Source of the DNA: Limanda limanda
Taxonomy: Eukaryota; Chordata; Actinopteri; Pleuronectiformes; Pleuronectidae
Assembly: GCF_963576545.1 (NCBI RefSeq)
Contig: NC_083653.1
Coordinates: 18,627,639-18,691,638, forward strand
Direction: 5' to 3'
Length of the DNA: 64,000 bases
Made by a program: the position numbers and the translations under genes. This document shows positions 1-11,470 of the stretch, one piece after another; within the stretch, counting starts at the first letter, position 1; the number at the start of each line of letters is the position of its first letter. Under the pieces are notes generated by a model, which saw only the letters and a list, made by a program, of their open reading frames with translations, ran no database searches and was not told the origin of the DNA.

Positions 1-94
1 GTCTGTCTGTCAAAACTGGAATGTTTTTTCAGTTGTTCCTTTCTGTTCCTCCTTTTTTCTCCGGTGGCCTTTATGAATTTGTAACCACTGATTT

Positions 95-150
95 ATAGTA
101 CGGTCTAGCCCCCAGTTGTATCACAAAGCGTCTCACCCATGCTCCAAGCT
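95..150 (+). repeat. Second partial copy of the LINE segment
   Basis: GTACGGTCTAGCCCCCAGTT at 99-118 nearly repeats the string at 509-528 inside the LINE remnant, with one difference in 20 bases, and the match continues for a few bases. This indicates a second degraded fragment or a local duplication. Confidence 0.5.
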
Positions 151-369
151 GTAAACTACAATCTTCCAACCAACACTTGCTAGTAGTTCCTAAATCAAGG
201 CTGGTAACTGGTTGTTGTGAGTACCACAAAGAAGGATATATCATTCTTGTTACTTATTAAATCTTATTACTTTCACATGAGAAATATAGCAAAAACCAAA
301 TCAGCTCTGTCTTTTGCTGAACCAGAAACACTTATTCACTCCTTTGTCTTCACACTCCTGCACTACTGC

Positions 370-650
370 CATGCACTATTGACATTTACCAGTCAATCGT
401 GTCTCCGCCTCAGCTCATGCACAATGCTGCTGCTCGCATTTTATCCAACACTATGTAAAATTTTCAATTATTTTCAATTTGTTCCTTTCAATAACTTTTA
501 AAGCTCAGTACGGTCTGGCCCCCAGTTATATCACGGAGCTACTAACCGTCATCAGGGCCCTGAGGCTCTGAACGCCTTGCCAGATGGGATTAGATCAGTC
601 AGAAAGTTACCTCTTTTTAAATCATTGATCTTTAACTGGTTTTAAAGCTA
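370..650 (+). pseudogene. Degenerate LINE (CR1/L2-like) reverse-transcriptase C-terminal remnant
   Basis: Reading frames with gaps encode fragments that match the C-terminal part of fish non-LTR retrotransposon ORF2. One is PQLMHNAAARILSNT (from about 411), compared with the family's LQLVQNAAARLLTGT. Another, LNALPDGIR...LPLFKSLIFNWF (about 569-644, ending in a stop), compares with the family's WNALPDHLR...STFKSLLKTHLF. The central part of the domain is missing or scrambled. Family comparison is from memory. The remnant is clearly inactive. Confidence 0.65.
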
Positions 651-1139
651 GGGTTGGTAATCCTGGAAAATTTAGCCAGAGACACTTTAAAAATAGGCAG
701 CCGATACATCCCACCCTCTGCTATCAACTCTTTTGTCAAAGCTACGCCCCCAAAACACATGAATGTGCACTGCTTGACAACTGCTGAAAGCCGACTTGTC
801 TGTGACTGTGTCTGTGTAGCTTTGTGTGGAGTACAACTTCGGGGAACTCTGACTTACAATGTTCCTTTTGCATTTATGTGTCAGGGCACATAAATAAGAA
901 GTTGCAAAGTGAATGTCTTGGGTCTCACCTGTGCCTCTCTGGCTGAAGACTCCGGTCATGAGCAGGTCGGTTCATGACAGAGAGAGAAGTTGACCAATCA
1001 TTTCATTTGGACCCAGTGAAATTGGGTTTACTACGATACTCTGAGGACCAGACGTTGGCTTTTTAGTTTTTTTTCCAAGACAATTTTATTTATATTATCA
1101 GGATGTGAAAAGGATTTTAACATAAAAGATAGAAGGTTT

Positions 1140-1920
1140 CAGAAATAAGTTATCCACCCTACCGTTAGCGGATGTTATTTGTTTTAATAGTTATTGAATG
1201 AAAACAAAAACTCCTGAAATAATATTACATTACTGTATCACTACACAGACTAAAAGAAGATAAGAGTCTATGGTACACTGTCCCTCTAAAGGGCCTTTCT
1301 AAGTTCCCTACAAATTTCCAGAAACCTCTACCAACAACAAACAGGTTCAGGAAAAACAAATGACCATCCCTTCCTTTAATGGATGTTGTTTGATTTGAAT
1401 AGTTTCTTTCATGTTATATTTTTTATTTTTGTTTTGTTATGTGTTGTTTTTATTCCCATGTATTACTAAATGTATACTATTATTATTACATATACCTGAC
1501 AAACATTAACGTGCAAGAAATACATTTTTTTTTCCAATGTATCCAGAGTACATTATAATAATAAAAAACATATAAATTACTTCACACACACTAAAAGAAG
1601 ATAGGAGTCGTATGGATGTTGTTTATTTTTAATAGTTATACGAACACATATGTTGTTTTATTAGTGGACTCTCTAAAGAACTTTGTTTACAGCTAACCAA
1701 ACAAATGACTTAGGCTTGTAGTCATTTAAAGGTGTATTCAGGCCACTTAATAAAACATCCGTATGCGTTATTTGCTTCATCATAATGAAAACCACTGGAA
1801 TAACATAATCATACTTCCCCACTCCACAGAGTACAGGAGGGGATGAGAGGTTAGGGACCACTGTTCCCTCCTATGGCCCTATCAAGTTCCCTACGTTTTC
1901 CAGAAAGCTCCTAAGGGCAG
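1140..1920. repeat. Degenerate tandem/local repeat array
   Basis: Units beginning GGATGTT(A/G)TTT and running into TTTAATAGTT recur near 1170, 1380 and 1614, about 210-235 bp apart. ACTAAAAGAAGATA(A/G)GAGTC occurs near 1250 and 1590. A further block (AAGTTCCCTAC followed by TTTCCAGAAA) occurs near 1300 and 1884. The copies are rearranged and diverged. No known family was recognised. Confidence 0.6.
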
Positions 1921-1924
1921 TGGA

Positions 1925-2420
1925 GTGAGAACAAGTCGTCAGTGCGCAGCTGCCCACTCAACATGGTTTGATGCTTGTGTAGTGGATACATCAGCATCCG
2001 GCAAGAAGGAAAAACCACAGCGCAGGAGCAGGGAGACGTGTGTGTTCTTCTGGAAGTTCTCACCGTGTGCTCTATCGCCTTCACAGCGGCTCCGGGCTCA
2101 TGTGAGTACCCGCACAGAAAGCAGCGAGCAGACCGCTATTGTTTAGCCAGCTGTTTTGACCGGGGAGGGGAGGTTAGCTTAGCAGCGTCCGCCGGCTAAC
2201 GCCAACTTAGCTGCAGCTCGGCCGGAGCAAACCGCAGAGTGTGGGTTTGTGTGGCTGCTGAACATGTCAGGAGGGAGGAGGCTTCGTCTTCCAGCAGATA
2301 CACGCAGAGCTTCAGTGTTATGAAGGGTTTACGCTAGCGGGGGGAAGTGAGAGGGTCAGCTGTGATTTGACGTAAGGCCGAAGCTGGGGTGATAACGCCA
2401 TCTTTCGCTGCAAAACACGC
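1925..2420 (+). promoter_or_regulatory. CpG-rich putative distal promoter / first exon
   Basis: This segment is markedly richer in CpG and GC than the several kilobases on either side, and contains the GTTAGCTTAGC / CGGCTAACGCC composition often seen in fish first exons. On the + strand there is a near-consensus donor GTGAGTAC (GT at 2102) and a weaker GTAAGG (GT at 2372). It could be a distal alternative promoter of disp1, 57 kb upstream of its coding exon, or the start of an unseen neighbour, including one read leftward. No coding exon was recognised on either strand, so the owner is unknown. Confidence 0.4.
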
Positions 2421-2792
2421 TCCAGCACGAAACTCACAGTAAAAAGTCAGAAGAAACTGCTGCATTTAACACCCACGCTGGTTTGTAATGGCTCTTTTAG
2501 TTGTGGCTGCGCTAAGTCAGTTTTTTCTTTGTTAGTTTGCTCAAAGTTGTCTCTCAAACATCACCCAATGGACAGATCCGGTGCTCTGAACTCTGGATCA
2601 TCTCCGGAGTTCATGAATGAAAACGGCTTCTCTCCATGTGTTGTGCCTGTAGTTTGTCCTGGGTTTTAAAGAGTAGTTGCTCAACTTGTGTGTTTGAACA
2701 CCTGCCTGTTGGAGTCGTGTTTGCAGGGGAGGGAAGTGTCAGACAACTCTTTATTACTGAAGCAATTATCTGTACAACACCTCCATTTCCCA

Positions 2793-2833
2793 ATATATAT
2801 ATATATATATATATCTATATATATATATATATA
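2793..2833. repeat. AT dinucleotide microsatellite
   Basis: About 20 AT units with a single C interruption near 2815. Confidence 0.95.
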
Positions 2834-2834
2834 G

Positions 2835-4430
2835 CCATTTCTTTAAACCCCTGCTGTTTAATCCTCATATTATTCTATTCCGAGCCTCATGTTTTTCACC
2901 TTAGTTATAATCAGCAATGATGAAGAAAAATCTGCACAGATATCTGATGAAATATGGTTGAATTTCCAATTAGTGATCAAAGCGGTGAATAAGCTTCCGT
3001 TGCTCTTACTTGAATACTGTATATGAGTTTATTACAACATGGATCTGTCGATGGAGAATATTCTTGGTCTAATTTACATGTGGACGTATAAACCTAAAAA
3101 CTGCAGCAGAAACATTTCAGTATCAAACCGTGTGGGAGCGAGTAGATTGCAGTCCAAGTCATGTCAATGTTTGCCCATTATCCTCATTAGGTTGGAGACT
3201 CTCAAGGTTCACCTTAGGACAACTACCAAAACAAAAGCATCCAACCTAAAGCACTCCTGCAGAGGCCTTCAGACCGTTCACCTCAAAACTCTATTCTGTC
3301 AGTCCTTTTCATTTTAAAGCCTCTGTTAGATGTTCAGCGGCCTCCTGACGGGCGACATTGCAAATATTGAAGTCAGTGTTAGTGGTCTGACCTCTCTGAA
3401 CCTGATATGATATGATTGGTGAGAAATTTGGTGACCATTACCAAGCCAGACCTAACCACTGACTTTCACTTTTTAATGCTGTGGTGTACGGCACCATGAC
3501 ACAAATCCTTCACTCCATTCAATCACACAGCAACAGAACAGCAGTGTCAGTCAAAGTGGTTTAAGGAGCAATGACTTGTTTATGGAAAAACTAAGGAGAT
3601 CTTAAATTCCCGGCGGGTTTGGACTTTGCACTTGGCGTCGTTGGTTTGTCGCGTAAGTGTTTCTCTCACGAGCATTAGCAAACTAATCCAGTACTTATAG
3701 CCGCTCAACATCATATGAACGTGGCCAGCAGCTTCCGAGCCAATAAAACTGTTTTCAGAAACCGAAGTGGAAAATGAAAAGGCAAAGAGCACCAGGTCAA
3801 TGGGTACAGAAAAAAAAACTTGTAAACTGTGTGTCGATGTCTTTCTCTTTTCTTTTAATTTGTTGATTAATATTTTTTTGTTTTTAACATTATAAAGGTC
3901 TGTTCCCATCTCTGACAGTTTCCTTCATCAAGTTTTATTGTGAAAGGTCAAGTCCACCCATATGTTGTATAATCTTGGCTTGCGCAATGTTAATTCCAAA
4001 TAACTTTCCTCTTATCAGAGTTCCTCGGAGGCTGTCAGGTGTGTTCGTCACGTTGCTGCTGGAAACGCTTGGAAACACAGAGAACTCATCTCAAGAATTT
4101 ACAGTAAGCTTCTGGAGCAAAACATTTCCCACACCTCAAACACCCACGACCATGAAGGATGCTTCCCATATAATGTTCCAAACCGAGTGTATATGCATTG
4201 GAGCAGCATACATCAACAAATTATACACAAACCGCCCTTAGCCATATGTTGGGAGCACCATGGTTAGCCTGTCCATATGTGAAATTTGAAAGTGTGTGAT
4301 CTGGGTTTTTACTGATGGTTTTTAGAGATCAACAGTGGCAAACCATTGGGAGTATTTGTATAGCCTGCAGCTAGGCTTTGCTGGCTTTATGATACTTCTC
4401 TATCCTCTTGGAAGCTGCTTGTCTACTCAA
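2835..4430. other. No gene recognised
   Basis: AT-rich sequence without a recognisable exon, RNA gene or repeat terminus. Short reading frames (3039-3317 +, 3580-3909 -, 3975-4241 +) have no recognisable domain and no convincing splice context. A donor-like GTAAGT near 3652 stands alone. Confidence 0.5.
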
Positions 4431-4435
4431 GGAAA

Positions 4436-4453
4436 GGCCACCAGGGGGCACCA
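4436..4453 (+). promoter_or_regulatory. Candidate CTCF-binding site
   Basis: GGCCACCAGGGGGCACCA matches the vertebrate CTCF core (CCACNAGGGGGC) without a core mismatch. It lies in otherwise gene-empty DNA 2.4 kb downstream of the 2-kb CpG-rich region, a common place for an insulator or loop anchor. This is a motif match only; occupancy is unknown. Confidence 0.55.
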
Positions 4454-6168
4454 TTAGGCTTGATATTATAACATCAGCCCCAGTGGTCCAAAATGTCCTG
4501 AGGCTTTTCCTGTGAGACGCCCCTCTTGAGATTTCATGTTGGATGTTAAGAGAAAAAGTTCTCCATTGCACTGTTAACAATTCTATCGAGCTCAGTGCTA
4601 ACTTAAAGTCAACATGGTGGCTAATTCGTATGTCAATAATCTTTGATTAGTTGGATGCCCATTTGAACTACCTGCATGTCATTATGCAAGGTTTAATGTT
4701 ACATTTAATACGGCATTAAAGTCTGAAGTGGCTGTAAATCCTTATTTGATCCTGTGATTACAGTAAAGAGAGGAGTCAAGCATGGTAATACCTCCAATTA
4801 ATATGCTGCCATGCACCATCAGCAGTATTAGACTCCTGATCACTAATGGGCCACCGGAGTGATGAAGGCTTTCATGCAGCAATTAGCCAGCACTGTGTAT
4901 ATTTAGACATACTTATACAGATTGAGAGGAGACTAAAGGCTTGATAATAAATCTAATCTAATCAATAGACTCATTTGGTATTTTAGCCATGAAAGTGTTA
5001 TTACTTAGATAGCAATGGCTTGTACAACATACTATTTTAGTGCAATATTTATTCTACTGCCGCTCAAGGAAACGGATACGTTGTTTATGTCAAATTGATC
5101 TGCTGTGATTTGTTGGTTTTTTAATGCAACAGCAAGGAAGTGGAGATTATTCACACAGCAGACATTTGTCCACATTCTGCGATTTAAAAAAGCTGCAACG
5201 TAGAACACAGCCAAGTCTGGGCCCTGTGATGTCTACAGATAAATGTGTTGCACCCTAAATCGACTCTGCCCCACTGAACACACACCTTTTCCTTTTAAAT
5301 CAAATGAGTTTTTTTCACTTTTCCTCCCTCCCTGTCATCCCTCATTGTTATATCCATGCCCCCTCTCATCCCAAATGTCTCTGAATCCCTCCATCCTGGC
5401 CTCCCACCTCTTATGAACAACTGGCCAGGACAGCTGGCTTCAACAGCTGCCTGCCATCTCATTTTTGGCCCATCTCCATCTGGACAACTTTTCCCATAGA
5501 GCTGGCCTTTTCGTAAGCCGGTCATTTTGTTTCTATATCAGTCTTTGTTCTATCTTTGTGTCAGCATTCATCAAAAAGTATGCTAAAACCAAACTCCAGT
5601 TCTTTCTTATATTATTATACGTTTTGATGTTGGAAGCTTTTATGATGCTTCCTCTTGCTCATGTGGCCTAGATGTGTCTGTAAAATCCGCTACCTTCAGC
5701 AGAATACATACTCATGGAAGAAAATAAGAGTTCACAAAATTGCTATTGTCTGCACCAGCCGTTATCATTCTTTCTTTGTTTCCTTTTACTCCATTTACCA
5801 CTCCTGCCTTTTACTGACGACATCAGTATTCTTTCCCGCTGCCTCAGAATGAATCCCATGTGTCATCTGCGCTGTAACCCCTGGTCTGAATCGTCTTTTG
5901 TCCATCTGCTGAGAATATGGTGTAATCTTTCCTGGTTGTAACTGCTGGTGTTTAGTCGAGGCAAATGTTCCCCTGAGCAGTGGCAGTCAAGGAAAAGTGA
6001 GGGACTGCTCGAACAATCTGAAAATACATTTCTTGTTTAGAAATAAGTCGGGAGTCAGGACTTATACCTGTAAGTGATGAGGAGATCACAACAATGGGCC
6101 CCTTCAGGGGAACAGAAACAACAACTTCACTTGCTACAGCTCAATTACTATTGGTCACTTTGACAGTT
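4454..6168. other. No gene recognised
   Basis: AT-rich non-coding DNA. A pyrimidine-rich stretch is present near 5310-5470. No exon, RNA gene or repeat boundary could be supported. Confidence 0.5.
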
Positions 6169-6361
6169 TTAAGCTGCTTTCAGACATGCACTGAAATCCG
6201 GAGAGCCTCCACAGTTTCTGCGGACTTTCTCTGCCTGGCCCCCTAGTACACAGTTAGCCGAAGGTCCACAGAATCTGATGAGTTCATCGTTTTCGAGTGA
6301 GGGGCCGGACACAATTCTCTTGAGTTCCTTCACAGGACTTCACATGTCTGAAAAGGGCTTC
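6169..6361. mobile_element. Short terminal-inverted-repeat element (CAGACATG family), copy 1
   Basis: The left end TTAAGCTGCTTTCAGACATG and the right end CATGTCTGAAAAGGGCTT are inverted repeats of one another with a few mismatches. The internal string GACTTTCTCTGCCTGGCC recurs in copy 2 at 23.7 kb. This pattern fits a miniature DNA transposon of about 190 bp. No target-site duplication was identified, so the superfamily is not assigned. Confidence 0.6.
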
Positions 6362-9000
6362 AAAAAGAAAACTGCAACATGCATTAGCACAGGCCAAGCA
6401 AATAGTCCATTCAAACAGGCAGAGGTCAAACCTTGTGTAACTTTGGCTGTAAATTGCCTCAAACTGGAGGTGAGGAATTGAGCCATCAAATTGCTGCATG
6501 CCCTCAGTGACTCTTTGTCCGGTGTCTGATGTGCAGTTGTTGGTACTGTAATTTATCTTGCCCTGCCATGAGCTGTATCCTCTGCTCTCCCTCCTCGGGG
6601 TGGCACCGAGGTTAATCGGGCCGGGACTTGTTGCCACTGGAGGCATGACTGCACACTCGCTGTCTATCATTCAAACTGTTGCACCGCACTCTTTGATGTT
6701 GAGCTGAGGCATGGAGACGCTGGTGGATCTTGTGGACCATGGCACCGGCATGCCTAATCTCTGTCTGTCTTCGTAGAGACTTCAAACTGCTACACAGTTT
6801 GGATTTGTGTCTGTTTTGGTGCTGACAGGCCAGCAGGTCACATCCACTGAAAGACAGAGGGAGAGATGTTCTCCTAGCTCCGAGGAGACAAAGCCTTTCA
6901 CTATCAGGCCTGTCAAAGACATGGATTTAGATCAGTCTGAGATAAATATTTAGATCTCAGTACGAATGAAATCCAATCCAGGACTCAAATTTCAAAGCTG
7001 TAGTCCTGGCTTGGCAGGATTGTCCAACCCTGTGAGAAGATTTGCTGTATAGAAAAAATGGTAGCCAAACCGTTTGATGTATACATATTTAAAGTAATAA
7101 AGCTTATTAAAATGTGCACATGGGCTTTGTTGGTATCTGCCCCCTTTCACAGCTCGCTACATGACTTGAGAATGCTTCTTTCTGTAATTTAAAGGAGAGC
7201 GATCAGATTGTTGTGTTGTGATCAAGTTTTCTGGTTTTGGTTATGATCTATTGATGGAGGACTGTTTGGCCGGAGTGGAGGAAAATGTGCTAATCAAGTC
7301 CGGCTGAGATGTGAGCAAATGAATGAGATAAACAGGCAGATTCCGGCTTTGATGTAGAGATGGTGAAAGCTGACATTTTGACTTGATGTGGGATTCAAGT
7401 AACAAGGATGGATCAACTCAAGATGAAACACCACGACTTGTTAACTGCTTCGCTGTGAAATAACACAATCATCAAGATACAGTCTTAAAATGTATTTTCT
7501 TGTGTGATTGGTCCAATTACAAGTGTTGCATTTGAACTTTGTTAAATACTAAAAAAAAATCCAGTTTTTAATTTCAAACAGTGAGCTAAAGAATAAATAT
7601 CAGCAAGTAACAGAGACTAGAAGTTCTGACGGAAAGCATTGTATAATGCAAGGAAGTGGTTAATGGTCTATATGCGGCCATGAATAACAAGGAATTAATT
7701 TTATTTATTTACTCCCAGAAATGTAACTAGCTTGCTCATGATTGTAGTTTTCTTTTAAGCTCATCATCCATGTAGGATTTCATTATGATTTATAGACTTT
7801 TATTAAAGTTACACACACAGCTTGTGACACAGCAGCTGCTTTTGCCCTGTATTTGACTGGAACTTTACATATTTAACATAGATGTTCAGTGCACATAAAA
7901 TATACATGATTTAATTTACGACATAAGAAATCCAACTTAATAACCAATACACTGAAATAAAATTACACGGGGAATAAGATATCATAACTCGTTGTTATTG
8001 CAGTTTAATTTAGTGCAGCTTGTCCTGCTTTGAGTTATATTCTCAAGTCAGTAAGTGAAGGATAAACAGCTTTAGTGGAGTTTTGGTGGAGATGCCAAAA
8101 ACAGTTAATATAAAAGGAAGTGGAAAGGAACTGATCGTATTTACACGTCCTCTGCATTTCATGTCTGTCTTAAAACCCAGTAGCTAGCAAGGACAAATAA
8201 AGTGATGACTAACTAAAACAGTGTGGTGTATAAGTGAGTTTCATGTTCCCTGTGAGCTGAAAATAGATGTTTTTACTCCAAACTAAGTGTCTGAACCACA
8301 AGATGACTTCTGACTCATGCACTCACACATGCATACTGTGTAATTTACTGGAAATTATTTAGGCGAAGTTCAGGCTCCAGTCGCCACGCCCTTCTTTTTT
8401 ATCTCTTCCCATTGAAGAATGAATCCCTTGATCAGAAGTACAGCCACAGGTCTCTTGTTCTCTCTAGTTTTCTTGTCCTCATTTATCCCTTCAAACAATT
8501 TTGTTTTGGGGTATCTCTTCCCCACCCATTTTTTTTTATGTGATTGTCAGTTCTGATTATCTCACTGACAAGACATTTTAAATGCCACTCAGCTGTGAAG
8601 ATGCATATGGGCAAATCCTCGATACTCAAGCCTAATCCTTCTACTTTTTGATTACACCCCTGGATTTAAGGTTGGGGTGTGTCTCTGGCCTGTAGATGAT
8701 CCCACCAGGCAGGCTGGAGCCTAAGCAGACAGAGGCATGGACCCCATCATGGCATTTCACCGACCATCCATCACATCAGCCCCTATCTCAATGTCTTTAC
8801 GGACCTCGTAATTGAAAGCAGGCGGCCCCCATAGGCCCTTTTTCCTGTCGGGGTCCCGGCTTTAGATTAAAGAAATCGATAGCGCCTGCTGCTCCTCAGA
8901 AACCACATGTGAAATTTTACAGGCTCTGGCCACTGCACTCTGCTTTCAGCTATCTGACCCAGAGAGGGTCTCTCCACCCTGTGTGAATACAAGTGCTTGA
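6362..9000. other. No gene recognised
   Basis: Single-copy-looking non-coding DNA. The part at 8690-8920 is more GC-balanced and has the look of a conserved non-coding block (homeodomain- and ATCGAT-like strings), but this is impression only. The minus-strand frame at 6284-6670 has no recognisable domain. Confidence 0.4.
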
Positions 9001-9125
9001 AGAAACGACCCCTGGCTCGTTCTGTTGCATCAGCCTGGCCCACAGCCTCGCCATATCACCACAGCTGTCATTGTTTGTATATTTGATATAGTGACGGATG
9101 CCGACAAGGAACAGGTGCTGCGCAT
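9001..9125 (+). repeat. Member A of a pair of related ~110-bp segments
   Basis: The segment from AGAAACGACC through CATCAGCCTGGCCCACAGCC, CATATCACC and GATGCCGACAAGGAACAGG aligns with 11350-11470 in the same order and strand, with substitutions and one gap. It is not a recognised repeat. Confidence 0.5.
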
Positions 9126-11349
9126 TAGTGCCACTATTTTATTTCACCTCCACCCCCCCGGAAAAAGAAGTGGACTGCGACCAATAGAGTTGTCAGAGTG
9201 TATCATAGTAACATATGGCAATGTGACTTTTAAACTGAGCTTTGCTACAAAGCATTACCTCTACAGATTTCCTAAGGAAAAGGAAGAGGCACAGAGAGAG
9301 AACAGGAATTAATGTGGTTCAGGTGGACTGACCCCAAAGACGGATCAGAAACATGGGAATGGCTTTGAACATCGACCCTTTTTCTCTCCTGCTGTCTCCT
9401 CTCGGTACGTTATGCTGGCCTGTATTTAGTTTGTAGGAATACCAACCACAGATGGAAACTCTTCCATATTCGGTTTTGACATTTATGTCCAGTATACTTG
9501 AATATTATTCCACAGGCCTATCTGATAATTGCCGTGTTAAACTCGTTTAATGTCACAGCTATAAAACCCAACTCATGAACTGAACAAACTGAGGACTTAC
9601 TATCAGACTCTCACCATACTGAGTCTTCCCATACTGCAAGCAGCTTAACCAAATATGCACTGTATTCTGTCATGGGGCCATCATTCTGCTTGATTTTTCT
9701 TCTAGCCTTGATTTCGTTGCGTGAAGACATTTGTAATCCCTTGCCTTGAACCGGCCTGCAGAACAGTTTGGCTTCCCTCACCTCATTAGTCTTGGTTAGT
9801 GTGTGTACGAAACGGAGAGTGAGAGTGTGAGCGAGCACGTCGCTTCACTGCATCTTTCCCTGGTTGTTTAGCTCTGCAGACAAATCTCCACAGACAGGAG
9901 CCTGGCTCCCCCCACAGAGGATAGCCTCATTAGGATTTGTTGCACAAACTGGAAAATGTTGACTGGCTGAGGGAGCAACAAGGCCTTCACTCGCAGGGAC
10001 ACATGTTCCTCACTGCGGCATGACCCCGGAGTTCTAGGCCTTGTCGAATCACATTTGGCTCAGATGCCTCCCAGCCAGGGGCTCGGTTACCCTGGGATCA
10101 ACCTTCCTGCTCCTTCACTGAGGCATGTATGCAAAACTGAGCTTACGGTTTTAATACACAGGGAAACTTGTTGAGGCAACACTGAGAGCTGATGTTGCGA
10201 TCACGAGGTGTGAAGTTGAGTCATCATTGCACCCTGTGTTGTTACTCTTAGGGTGTTATTTGAAATTAAGGTGTAGTGAAAGAGAACTACAGTGTATACG
10301 AGTCAGGTGATACATTAAGTGGGATGATGTGACTGGAGGTGCAATACCCATGCTCTTTTAGTAATCATTACTATAGTAATAATCATGACTAATTGCATTT
10401 GCTCCTCTTTTCTCTTCCTTACATATAGTAATGATAGATTGTGAAGTTGTTAGGAGGGACCTTAGACCTTATGCTAAGATGGACAACATGACAGCTCCCC
10501 ACAAATGAAGCCGAATCAACTTGATCAGCCCCTAGTGGCTGGTAAATTGTTATTTGATGCTATATAAACAGGGTGAAACATAGTGATCGAAAGCTGAGAA
10601 CGACTCGCGATTGGTCAAGGTCGCGCCAAATTAGGCGCTTGACCTATTGCAATACAGCCTCTGTGAGGAATTCAAGGTGTGTCATCCAGCATAATCTGCA
10701 GTCCATGAGAGGGACAGACATTTCTTTACACATATTCTTATCCAGCATTTCCATCCATCCAGCATTTCCATCCTTCTCATTATAGATTGTCCTTTTGAGG
10801 GTCACAGGGGAGCTGAAGCCATTCCTAGCTGACATCAGGCAAGAGGTGGGGTACATACTGGACAGGTTTCCAGCATAAGAGAAGATAATCCTGTCTTAGT
10901 CCCACAAAATGGATATTTGCAGTATTACAGCAGCAAGAGTGAAAATTTTGGTTAAATATACCATAATTTAATGCATTTTTCTCTTATACATTTTAAGATA
11001 TCAAGGAATATTGCACATTTTTATTTCACACTTTCTTAGTGACTTTATTAACAACATTTTGGTCCCCGGAGCTTCATCAGATAATATTCAGTGTGACTTC
11101 ACAAACACATTTTCTGTTAATAATGACGCATACTTATACCTGGAGTCACACACTTGATACACAAAAAGGGCAAATTTGACACTGTTCATATTTAGAATAA
11201 ACTAGAAAAGGGTTTCATCTTTGTTATTAAGGTAGTTTGCTTTATTCACACAGTACATAAAACATTTACGTCAGTACTGATAACTGGAATGAAACAGTGC
11301 TTTTACAGCCTTTACGTGGAAGAGTAAGAATGAAGGAAGAAGCTCTCGG
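9126..11349. other. No gene recognised; contains a hairpin at 10613-10644
   Basis: Non-coding DNA. The hairpin pairs GGTCAAG/GCGCC with GGCGC/TTGACC around a 6-nt loop with a 3-nt bulge. A weak reverse CTCF-like string (CAGCCCCTAGTGGCTGG) lies at 10526-10542. The forward frame at 9025-9312 starts within segment A and shows no known domain. Confidence 0.4.
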
Positions 11350-11470
11350 AGAAACATCCTCTGTTTCTGTCTTCATCATCAGCCAGGCCCAGAGCCTTGC
11401 TCTATCACTGCAGTTGCAGTTGATCCTGCCGAAAAGCAACAGGATGGAAAAACACGGCTGCTGAGGACTT
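11350..11470 (+). repeat. Member B of a pair of related ~110-bp segments
   Basis: AGAAACATCC, CATCAGCCAGGCCCAGAGCC, TATCACTGCAG and GATCCTGCCGAAAAGCAACAGG correspond in order to 9001-9125. In the frame giving HQPGP both members read similar short peptides, but neither is a convincing exon. Confidence 0.5.

Noticed and set aside
9025..9312. 95-codon forward frame as a gene
   Set aside because: There is no recognisable domain, no upstream promoter or splice support, and only its first third matches the related segment at 11.4 kb.
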